The notes below the pieces were generated by a model. It did no database searches. It was not told the origin of the DNA and worked only from the letters and a program-made list of their open reading frames with translations. A DNA stretch of 5,354 nucleotides, from the NCBI GenBank assembly GCA_007121565.1, contig SKKI01000011.1, positions 1-5,354 on the forward strand, written 5' to 3'. Within the stretch, counting starts at the first letter, position 1; each line of letters opens with the position of its first letter. A program made the position numbers and the translations under genes. The DNA comes from Phycisphaerae bacterium. Its GTDB lineage: Bacteria; Planctomycetota; Phycisphaerae; Sedimentisphaerales; Anaerohalosphaeraceae. This document shows, piece after piece, positions 1 through 5,354 of this stretch.

Positions 1-956
1 GCCCGGAAAAATGCCGCAATCCACAGCCCGATCGCTCTGCCCAGGCCCGCATCGGCGCGCAGCGCCCATTCACAGCAGCGCATCGCCATTAATTCCTTGA
101 AATAATCCTTGCTGACTTCCTCACGAGTCAATGCCTGCTGCTGGTCGTCCCAGAACCAGACGTTGGCAAAATCAAACTCCGCCGGCGGCGCCAAAATATC
201 ATGCCGATTATAATACGCCTGGCCCAACCGGAAAAACAACTTTGCCGCCGAAACATTCAGCGCATCGGCGTCAATCCGCCCCATCGCACTTCTGGCCTGC
301 CGACGAGCGGACTCGGAGGGATCGTTTTCAATGATGAATTTCAGATACGGCAGCGGTTCCATCGTGCCGATAGCCCCCAGCGCCCGGATGACCTCCACTT
401 TGACGGCGGCATTATTCATTTGCAGCGCGGCCACCAGCGGGCGAATCGCCTGGCGACCGATCTTCGGCAGCGCCTCGGTAATGTAGGGAAATTCATTTTT
501 TCGCGATTCATCGGCCATCGCCGCCAGCATAAACGGAACCGCATACTCCCCGGCGTTGCGCAGCCGTTCCTGGGCCGCGATACGCCCCCGGATAGTCGTG
601 CTCAAACGTCGGATTTCCTGGTTAATCACACGCGGGTCGGTACGCCGGATGAACCTGCCCTGCTCGATAATATCCAGCACCTGCCCGCTGACGCGGCGCA
701 ACTGGTCGCTGTCGGCATGCATACGCAGCAGCAATTGATAGCCTTGCGGATTGGCCTCGGCCAACTCCAGCAGCTCCGTCGGATCCGGCGACTGATCCAC
801 AATCCGCCGGCCGTATCCTTCGGCCAGCTCAAATCGCCCGATTGCGGTATAATGCAAAAAAGACCCCCAATTACCTCTAAGACTTTCACCAAACACCTGC
901 CCCCCCGCCAAAAGCAGCATCAGCACTGCACACAACAATACGCTTTTATTCCGCAT
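1..956 (-). CDS. Exported HEAT-repeat protein, 3' end cut off by window edge
   Basis: Reading the minus strand from the ATG at 956-954 gives 318 codons without a stop, running off the left edge, so the C-terminus is missing. Residues 1 to about 23 form a signal peptide: basic start MRNK, a hydrophobic core rich in Leu/Val/Ala, and a likely cleavage after VFG. The Cys at residue 9 does not sit in a proper lipobox, so a soluble periplasmic protein is more likely than a lipoprotein. Residues about 131-229 are HEAT-like helical repeats, for example EALPKIGRQAIRPLVAALQ and VIRALGAIGTMEPLPYLKF. Residues 237-318 are helical and TPR-like (AAKLFFRLGQAYYN; AMRCCEWALRADAGLGRAIG). HEAT and TPR repeats usually bind proteins; no catalytic motif is visible and the specific role is unknown. 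The start at 956 is preferred because GGAG lies 7 nt upstream; an in-frame ATG at 971-969 would add five residues but lies before that site. The gene is divergent from the trehalose genes, so a functional link is not implied. Confidence 0.85.
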   Translation of the reverse strand, partial: MRNKSVLLCAVLMLLLAGGQVFGESLRGNWGSFLHYTAIGRFELAEGYGRRIVDQSPDPTELLELAEANPQGYQLLLRMHADSDQLRRVSGQVLDIIEQGRFIRRTDPRVINQEIRRLSTTIRGRIAAQERLRNAGEYAVPFMLAAMADESRKNEFPYITEALPKIGRQAIRPLVAALQMNNAAVKVEVIRALGAIGTMEPLPYLKFIIENDPSESARRQARSAMGRIDADALNVSAAKLFFRLGQAYYNRHDILAPPAEFDFANVWFWDDQQQALTREEVSKDYFKELMAMRCCEWALRADAGLGRAIGLWIAAFFR

Positions 957-963
957 TGACAAT

Positions 964-967
964 CTCC
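964..967 (-). promoter_or_regulatory. Ribosome binding site of the HEAT-repeat gene
   Basis: On the minus strand GGAG ends 7 nt before the ATG at 956-954, a normal Shine-Dalgarno distance. It decides the start: the in-frame ATG at 971-969 lies upstream of this GGAG and has no such motif of its own. Confidence 0.7.
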
Positions 968-1025
968 ACATAATTAGTCCGCTCACTATGCGACATACTC
1001 ATAACTTATATATAATCAAGTACTT

Positions 1026-1057
1026 AAAAAACGCCCATCGCTTGACGAGGGTGTTTT
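1026..1057 (-). terminator. Terminator-like hairpin in the leader of the HEAT-repeat gene
   Basis: On the minus strand AAAAC (1057-1053) pairs with GTTTT (1032-1028), CCC (1051-1049) with GGG (1036-1034) and TCG (1048-1046) with CGA (1040-1038), leaving a TCAAG loop, one A/C mismatch and one bulged T. Six T residues (1031-1026) follow the G/C-rich part, as in an intrinsic terminator. It starts immediately after the proposed -10 box, so a transcript beginning near 1052 would contain only the upper six pairs plus the T-run. It may be a weak attenuator of the left gene. Alternatives are a terminator for readthrough coming from the right, a protein-binding inverted repeat, or chance. The complementary strand also folds but ends in only four T residues. 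Confidence 0.4.
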
Positions 1058-1058
1058 C

Positions 1059-1086
1059 ATTATACCCCTAATGCCTTTCCTGTCAA
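1059..1086 (-). promoter_or_regulatory. Consensus sigma-70 promoter for the HEAT-repeat gene
   Basis: On the minus strand a perfect -35 box TTGACA (1086-1081) is followed by a 16-bp spacer and a perfect -10 box TATAAT (1064-1059). A start point about 7 nt further on, near the A at 1052, would give a leader of roughly 95 nt before the ATG at 956. Twelve matches out of twelve to the consensus, in the right orientation and an intergenic region, make this the best-supported regulatory site in the window. No activator would be needed for such a promoter, so control, if any, would be by repression or in the leader. The transcription start is inferred. Confidence 0.75.
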
Positions 1087-1108
1087 ATAAAAACACACGC
1101 ATAACCAC

Positions 1109-1173
1109 TTGCGAATCAACAGAGAATGGTAATGTTACAGTTTTGGCTATAAGAAAGCAAGGTTCAATCGCAA
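1109..1173. repeat. Imperfect inverted repeat, 11-bp arms
   Basis: The plus strand has TTGCGAATCAA at 1109-1119 and TTCAATCGCAA at 1163-1173. The reverse complement of the second is TTGCGATTGAA, so 9 of 11 positions match, including an unbroken TTGCGA/TCGCAA. The arms lie upstream of the plus-strand promoter. They could be paired operator sites, but in AT-rich DNA a match of this size can occur by chance. Confidence 0.25.
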
Positions 1174-1181
1174 TTGTTTTG

Positions 1182-1213
1182 TGCAAGTGAGTCGTCTTGA
1201 GGAAATTCTTGCA
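1182..1213. repeat. Short inverted repeat overlapping the -35 box of the trehalose operon
   Basis: TGCAAG at 1182-1187 is mirrored by CTTGCA at 1208-1213. The second arm covers most of the proposed -35 box TTGCAA (1209-1214), a position where a bound regulator would block or contact RNA polymerase. The arms are only 6 bp and the 20-bp gap is wide, so this is a weak candidate. Confidence 0.2.
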
Positions 1214-1236
1214 ATCTCAGTGCCCTGCGATACAAT
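1209..1236 (+). promoter_or_regulatory. Probable promoter of the trehalose operon
   Basis: TTGCAA (1209-1214, 4 of 6 matches to TTGACA), a 16-bp spacer and TACAAT (1231-1236, 5 of 6 matches to TATAAT) lie 38 bp before the ATG of the otsA-otsB fusion gene. The start point would be near 1243, giving a leader of about 32 nt. Its weaker -35 box fits a promoter that needs an activator or an alternative sigma factor, which would be normal for stress-induced trehalose synthesis; that part is inference. Confidence 0.45.
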
Positions 1237-1274
1237 AACAGATACATCAAAAAGACAATAAAACAGGTGCACAA

Positions 1275-3479
1275 ATGAGCAGATTAATCATCGTTTCCAA
1301 CCGATTGCCGGTCAGTGTCGCCAGACAGGACGACACGCTGACCTTTCAGCCCAGTGCCGGGGGCGTGGCCACCGGTATCGGCTCACTGGCCCAGCCCACA
1401 GAGCGGCTCTGGTTCGGCTGGCCGGGCATCGCCTCGGACCGGCTCGGCAGTACCCACAAGCATCAGATCACCGAAGGACTGGACGAGCACGGCTGCAAAC
1501 CGATTTTTCTGAGCAGCGCCGAGATGCGCGACTATTACTTCGGATTTGCCAACCGTACGATCTGGCCTTTGTTTCACTATTTTACCCAGTACACGGTGTT
1601 TAATGAAACGTACTGGCGGGCCTACCGGAATGTCAACGAACATTTCTGCCGCGATATGCTGCCGCTGCTCAAACCCGACGACAGAATCTGGGTGCACGAT
1701 TATCAGTTGATGCTGCTGCCCGAGATGCTCCGCGCCAAGCGGCCGGACGCCGAGATCGGATTTTTCCTGCATATTCCGTTTCCCTCGTTTGAGCTGCTGC
1801 GCCTGCTGCCGTGGCGGCGGGAACTGCTGGAAGGGATGCTCGGCGCCGATTTGATCGGATTTCACGAATATGAATACGTCCGCCACTTTCTCAGCAGTGT
1901 TTACCGCATTTCGGACTACGAGCCGCATCTGAGCCAGTTGATGGTGCACAATCGCCTGGTGCGCGTGGATGCCTTTCCCATGGGCATCGATTATCAGCGG
2001 TTTGCCGAAAGCAGCCGCAAGCCCGAAGTCCTCAGGGAGATTGACAAAATCAAACCCAACGAAGGCCGGCAGTTGATTATCTCCGTCGATCGGCTGGACT
2101 ACACCAAAGGCATTCTCAAGCGTCTGGAAGCGTATGACTGGTTTTTGAAGCAGTACCCGGAATATCGCAAGAAAGTCTCGCTGGTGGTGGTCGCGGTGCC
2201 GTCACGCACCAAAGTTGATGTCTACAACGAACTGCGCGAACAAATCGAGCAGATTGTCGGACATATCAACGGCGAATACGGCACCCTCAACTGGACACCG
2301 ATCTCGTATATGTATCGGTCGCTGCCGTTTGACCGGCTGGCAGCGCTGTATGCCCTGGCGGATGTGGCCCTGATTACCCCGCTTCGCGACGGGATGAACC
2401 TGGTGGCCAAAGAATATGTCGCCTGTCAACAGGACAAAGAACACCCCGGGATTCTGATTCTCAGTGAAATGGCCGGCGCTGCCAGCGAACTGGCCGAGGC
2501 CGTCGTGATCAATCCCCACGACAAAGAGGCCATCGCCGCGGCCCTGCGCCAGGCACTGGAAATGCCCCAGGCCGAGCGGCTTCGACGCAACCGGATGATG
2601 CAGCGGCGGCTGAGCCGCTATACGGTTGCCCGCTGGGCCGACGATTTTATTCAGACCCTCGACGAGGTCAAAACCAAGCAGCACGTCCACGGGCCGGCGC
2701 CCCTGCGCGGCGAACGCCGTCAGAAACTGATCCACACCTACCAGGCCGCCCCGCAGCGGCTGATGTTTCTGGATTATGACGGTACGCTGGTGGGCTTTGT
2801 CAAGCAGCCCCAGGAGGCCAGGCCCGATGCGGAACTGATCGACACGCTCAAAACGCTGCTGGCCGATCCGGCCAATCACATTGTCATTATCAGCGGGCGC
2901 GACCGTGAAACGCTGACCCACTGGTTCGGTGATCTGAATATCACCCTGATCGCCGAGCACGGCGCCTATATAAGGGACACAGAAGGCGACTGGGTCGCCC
3001 AGGTCAATCCCGACAACGAGTGGAAAGAAATGACCCGCCCGATTCTTGAGCTTTACGTGGATCGTACGCCCGGGGCCTTTATCGAAGAAAAGACGTTTTC
3101 GCTGGTCTGGCACTGCCGCAGAAGCGAGCCGGACCTGGCCGATCTGCGCGCCCAGGAACTCAAGGACGCCTTGATGGGGATGACCGCCAACCTGAATATC
3201 GGCGTCTTTGAAGGCGCCAAGATCGTCGAGGTCAAGCATATCGGCGTGAACAAAGGCCAGGCGGTGCTGCCCTGGATCAGCCGACAGCAATGGCCCTTTA
3301 TCTTTGTCGCCGGCAACGACTACACCGATGAGGATATGTTCGGCGTGATGCCGGAAAACGCCTTTACCTGCAAGATCGGCCCGGGGCCGTCGCGCGCTCA
3401 TTATCGTCTCAATACCGTCAGCGATTTCCGCACCCTGCTGGCCGCTATGGCGGCGCACTGCCCACGGTCCGAAACCTAA
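1275..3479 (+). CDS. otsAB: Bifunctional trehalose-6-phosphate synthase / trehalose-6-phosphate phosphatase
   Basis: A 734-residue cytoplasmic fusion that makes trehalose in two steps: UDP-glucose plus glucose-6-phosphate to trehalose-6-phosphate, then removal of the phosphate. Residues 1 to about 465 are the GT20 synthase. It starts MSRLIIVSNRLP like E. coli OtsA, with R10, then YFGFANRTIW (Y88, W97), VHDYQL (D142), LHIPFP (H166), RLDYTKG (R273, K278), PSRTKVD (R311) and DGMNLVAKE (N375, E380), which line up with the known E. coli substrate-binding residues at a constant offset of 11-12. Residues about 490-734 are the HAD phosphatase: DYDGT (nucleophile D500, acid/base D502), SGR (540-542), NKG (K660) and GNDYTDEDMF (680-689). 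The usual motif is GDDxTDE; Asn681 replaces the first Asp. Both halves are full length. A weak AGGTG lies 5 nt before the ATG. The GH15 gene follows 33 bp later with no terminator between. Which nucleotide sugar it prefers cannot be read from sequence. Confidence 0.96.
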   Translation: MSRLIIVSNRLPVSVARQDDTLTFQPSAGGVATGIGSLAQPTERLWFGWPGIASDRLGSTHKHQITEGLDEHGCKPIFLSSAEMRDYYFGFANRTIWPLFHYFTQYTVFNETYWRAYRNVNEHFCRDMLPLLKPDDRIWVHDYQLMLLPEMLRAKRPDAEIGFFLHIPFPSFELLRLLPWRRELLEGMLGADLIGFHEYEYVRHFLSSVYRISDYEPHLSQLMVHNRLVRVDAFPMGIDYQRFAESSRKPEVLREIDKIKPNEGRQLIISVDRLDYTKGILKRLEAYDWFLKQYPEYRKKVSLVVVAVPSRTKVDVYNELREQIEQIVGHINGEYGTLNWTPISYMYRSLPFDRLAALYALADVALITPLRDGMNLVAKEYVACQQDKEHPGILILSEMAGAASELAEAVVINPHDKEAIAAALRQALEMPQAERLRRNRMMQRRLSRYTVARWADDFIQTLDEVKTKQHVHGPAPLRGERRQKLIHTYQAAPQRLMFLDYDGTLVGFVKQPQEARPDAELIDTLKTLLADPANHIVIISGRDRETLTHWFGDLNITLIAEHGAYIRDTEGDWVAQVNPDNEWKEMTRPILELYVDRTPGAFIEEKTFSLVWHCRRSEPDLADLRAQELKDALMGMTANLNIGVFEGAKIVEVKHIGVNKGQAVLPWISRQQWPFIFVAGNDYTDEDMFGVMPENAFTCKIGPGPSRAHYRLNTVSDFRTLLAAMAAHCPRSET

Positions 3480-3512
3480 CAGTCACAAAAAATCAACGTT
3501 GCATTTAAATCT

Positions 3513-5354
3513 ATGAACAAACCACACCCTGTACTGACCAATCTGGATTACGGCATTATCGGCAACTGCAAAACAGCGGCGCTGGTCAGCCGAACCGGCT
3601 GCATCGACTGGTGCTGTTTGCCGGACTTCAATTCCGCCTCATGTTTTGCCCATATCCTCGATAAGGACAACGGCGGCTTTTTCAGCGTAGAGCCGGTCGG
3701 CAATTATCGCATCGAACAAACCTATCTGAACCGCACCAATATCCTGCGGACGCGTTTTACCAGCGGCAAAAACGCATTTGAGCTGCTTGATTTTATGCCG
3801 CGCTATATTAATGACGGCGGCAATTACCACTGCCCGCCGGATATCATCCGCTATCTGCGCGTCCTGTCCGGCCAACCGCGCGTCCGCATCCACTACAACC
3901 CGCGTCCCAATTATGCCGAACACCCGGTCGAGGTGCAGTTGACCTCATTTTATATCAAGCACCACACCGTCGCCGGACGGTATGAGTCGGTGTACCTGTA
4001 CTCGGATCTGCCGTTTGAGGACATCCTCGAACAGGCGCCGATCACGCTGGAGCGCGATTGTTTTCTGCTGGTCAGCTACAACCAAAAATTAACCCCTCCA
4101 ACCGTCGACTGGGTGGAGCTGGAATTTGAGCGCACCAAGGTCTACTGGATGGGCTGGACCGCCAAGACCAATCTGCTGACTAAGTATCCGGCGCAAGTCG
4201 AGCGCAGCGCACTGGTGTTAAAGCTTCTGGCCCACCAGAAAAGCGGGGCGATTCTGGCGGCGGTCACGACCAGCCTGCCGGAAACCATCGGCGAGCAGCG
4301 CAACTGGGACTATCGCTACTGCTGGGTTCGCGACGCGGCGATGACCATCAATATCCTGACGCGGCTGGGCCATTACAATGTCGCGCGTCGGTTCTTGAAT
4401 TTTATCCTGGATATTGTGCCGTTCAAAGATGAGAAAGTGCAGATTTTGTACAGCATCAATCCGCGCCGCAAGGCCGACGAATACGAGCTGCCCTGGCTGT
4501 CGGGCTATGAGAATTCAAAGCCCGTCCGCGTCGGCAACGCGGCCCTCAAACAAAAACAGAACGATATTTACGGCATCCTGATGGACGCGATCTATCAGAG
4601 CCTGGTGCTGTTCAGCAATACCCTCGACAACAAGGAAGACCTCTGGACCGTCGTGCGCACCCTGACGCGCCATGTCAAACGAAGCTGGCGCAAACTGGAT
4701 TCGGGCATCTGGGAATTTCGCACCGAGCGCAAACACTTCGTCTTTTCCAAAATCCTCTGCTGGGTGGCGATGGACCGTGCCGCCCGCATCGCGGCGTTTC
4801 TGGACAAACTGCCCGAGGCGATGAGCTACATCAAGCTGCGCGAAGAGATCAAACAGGATATTCTCGAAAAAGGCTGCGCCCCGAAGACAGGCGCCTTGAC
4901 ACAGTTTTACGGCGGACGCTCAATGGATGCCGCCAACCTGCTGGCCGCTCATTACGGCTTTTTAGACACCGACGACCCGGTCTTTGTCAGCACCGTCAAG
5001 CAAACTTACAAAGACCTCTGTGTCGATGGGCTGATGTACCGCTATCGCGAACCGGACGACTTCGGCAAACCCAAATCATCCTTTACCGTCTGTACGTTCT
5101 GGATGATCAAGAGTCTCTATCAAATCGGCGAAAAGAAAAAAGCCCAGCAGCTCTTTGACGATATCCTGGCACACACCAACCACTTGGGACTGCTCAGCGA
5201 AGATATGGACTTCAAGACCAAACGCCTGCTGGGCAACTTCCCGCAGGGCTACTCGCATATCGCCCTGATCGATACCGCCCTGGCGCTGTCGGACGCCCCG
5301 CCCTGGCACAGCGAATACACCCTGCCGTTCCTGCCGCATGAGACGATGTCCTGA
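3513..5354 (+). CDS. GH15 glycosidase, possible trehalase or glucoamylase-type enzyme
   Basis: A complete 613-residue protein whose stop codon is the last three bases of the window. Family GH15 enzymes are inverting hydrolases that release glucose from alpha-glucosides. Residues 1 to about 235 match the N-terminal beta-sandwich region, beginning with LDYGIIGNCKTAALVSRTG and IDWCCLPDF; residues about 245-605 match the (alpha/alpha)6 barrel. Visible family motifs are NWDYRYCWVRDAA (264-276), SKPVRVGNAA (335-344), SGIWEFR (397-403, likely general acid E401) and GLLSEDMD (559-566, likely general base E563), then LLGNFPQGYSHIALI. There is no signal peptide, so it acts in the cytoplasm. The family includes glucoamylases, glucodextranases and trehalases; the place directly after a trehalose synthase/phosphatase gene favours trehalose as substrate, but this is inference. 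No Shine-Dalgarno motif is seen in the 33-bp gap before the ATG; the start is supported by the family's N-terminus beginning about here. The N-terminal region is rich in Cys (C19, C30, C34, C35, C44). Confidence 0.93.
   Translation: MNKPHPVLTNLDYGIIGNCKTAALVSRTGCIDWCCLPDFNSASCFAHILDKDNGGFFSVEPVGNYRIEQTYLNRTNILRTRFTSGKNAFELLDFMPRYINDGGNYHCPPDIIRYLRVLSGQPRVRIHYNPRPNYAEHPVEVQLTSFYIKHHTVAGRYESVYLYSDLPFEDILEQAPITLERDCFLLVSYNQKLTPPTVDWVELEFERTKVYWMGWTAKTNLLTKYPAQVERSALVLKLLAHQKSGAILAAVTTSLPETIGEQRNWDYRYCWVRDAAMTINILTRLGHYNVARRFLNFILDIVPFKDEKVQILYSINPRRKADEYELPWLSGYENSKPVRVGNAALKQKQNDIYGILMDAIYQSLVLFSNTLDNKEDLWTVVRTLTRHVKRSWRKLDSGIWEFRTERKHFVFSKILCWVAMDRAARIAAFLDKLPEAMSYIKLREEIKQDILEKGCAPKTGALTQFYGGRSMDAANLLAAHYGFLDTDDPVFVSTVKQTYKDLCVDGLMYRYREPDDFGKPKSSFTVCTFWMIKSLYQIGEKKKAQQLFDDILAHTNHLGLLSEDMDFKTKRLLGNFPQGYSHIALIDTALALSDAPPWHSEYTLPFLPHETMS

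Larger units (their letters stand above)
957..1274. other. Divergent intergenic control region
   Basis: This 318-bp stretch separates two divergently transcribed units and is clearly more AT-rich than the flanking genes. It holds a consensus promoter toward the left gene, a hairpin with a T-run inside that gene's leader, a weaker promoter toward the right operon, and two short or imperfect inverted repeats. No convincing protein gene, tRNA or recognised riboswitch fold was seen. The leader of the left gene would be about 95 nt, and that of the right operon about 32 nt, if the proposed start points are right. Confidence 0.75.

Noticed and set aside
626..892. An 88-codon minus-strand frame starting MVKVLEV
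   Set aside because: It is a shifted frame within the HEAT-repeat gene; the real frame is open through the whole 956 bases with recognisable repeats.
201..959. A 252-codon open frame on the plus strand opposite the left gene
   Set aside because: It is antisense to the HEAT-repeat gene, whose frame has a signal peptide, repeat pattern and Shine-Dalgarno site; the plus-strand translation is rich in Arg/Gln/His and shows no domain.
1042..1066. A plus-strand TTGACG followed by TATACC as a second promoter
   Set aside because: The spacer is only 13 bp, too short for sigma-70 promoters, and the bases are explained by the hairpin and the minus-strand -10 box.
1148..1153. TATAAG as a -10 box for the trehalose operon
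   Set aside because: No -35-like hexamer lies 15-19 bp upstream, and the TTGCAA/TACAAT pair nearer the gene is better.
1071..1190. A 39-codon plus-strand open frame beginning MPFLSNKN in the intergenic region
   Set aside because: It has no Shine-Dalgarno site or promoter at a suitable distance and overlaps the -35 box of the left promoter and the inverted repeats. It could be a small protein only if conserved in relatives, which cannot be tested here.
1383..1949. A 188-codon minus-strand frame opposite the synthase half
   Set aside because: Antisense shadow of conserved GT20 sequence; Gln/His/Arg-rich composition and no domain.
2202..3458. A long 418-codon minus-strand frame opposite the phosphatase half of the fusion
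   Set aside because: It is antisense to well-conserved OtsA-OtsB motifs, and long mirrored frames are expected in G/C-biased codons. Its translation shows no family motif.

Overview
The window holds two regions divided by a 318-bp AT-rich intergenic control region, which is clearly poorer in G+C than the genes around it. No rRNA, tRNA, CRISPR array, insertion sequence or phage-like gene was seen. The sequence shows a Gram-negative-style bacterium of moderate to high G+C. An exported protein combining HEAT repeats with a TPR-like C-terminal part, next to a fused OtsA-OtsB enzyme, would fit a planctomycete or other PVC-type bacterium. That placement is an impression from family knowledge and is not proven by anything in the window.

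Left region (1-956, minus strand): the 5' part, 318 codons, of a gene that runs off the left edge. It has a signal peptide, a central block of HEAT repeats and a helical C-terminal stretch. It has no open reading frame closed by a stop inside the window, so it is easily overlooked; several open frames on the opposite strand here are only its shadows.

Intergenic region (957-1274): a divergent control region. On the minus strand there is a consensus sigma-70 promoter (TTGACA, 16 bp, TATAAT) pointing at the HEAT-repeat gene, with a terminator-like hairpin plus T-run directly downstream of it. On the plus strand there is a plausible weaker promoter (TTGCAA, 16 bp, TACAAT) about 38 bp before the trehalose gene. 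Two imperfect or short inverted repeats lie between and over these promoters.

Right region (1275-5354, plus strand): two genes 33 bp apart, almost certainly one operon. The first encodes a single-chain trehalose-6-phosphate synthase / trehalose-6-phosphate phosphatase (OtsA-OtsB fusion, 734 aa). It would take UDP-glucose and glucose-6-phosphate to free trehalose. The second encodes a cytoplasmic GH15 glycosidase (613 aa) with both expected catalytic glutamates, whose family includes bacterial and archaeal trehalases as well as glucoamylases. If it is a trehalase, the operon carries both synthesis and breakdown of trehalose, that is, a turnover module for osmotic or stress adaptation. Overall this is mostly a recognisable trehalose locus rather than a new system. 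The points worth a second look are the GH15 substrate, the hairpin after the left promoter, the Asp-to-Asn change in the phosphatase motif, and the lack of a Shine-Dalgarno sequence before the GH15 gene.
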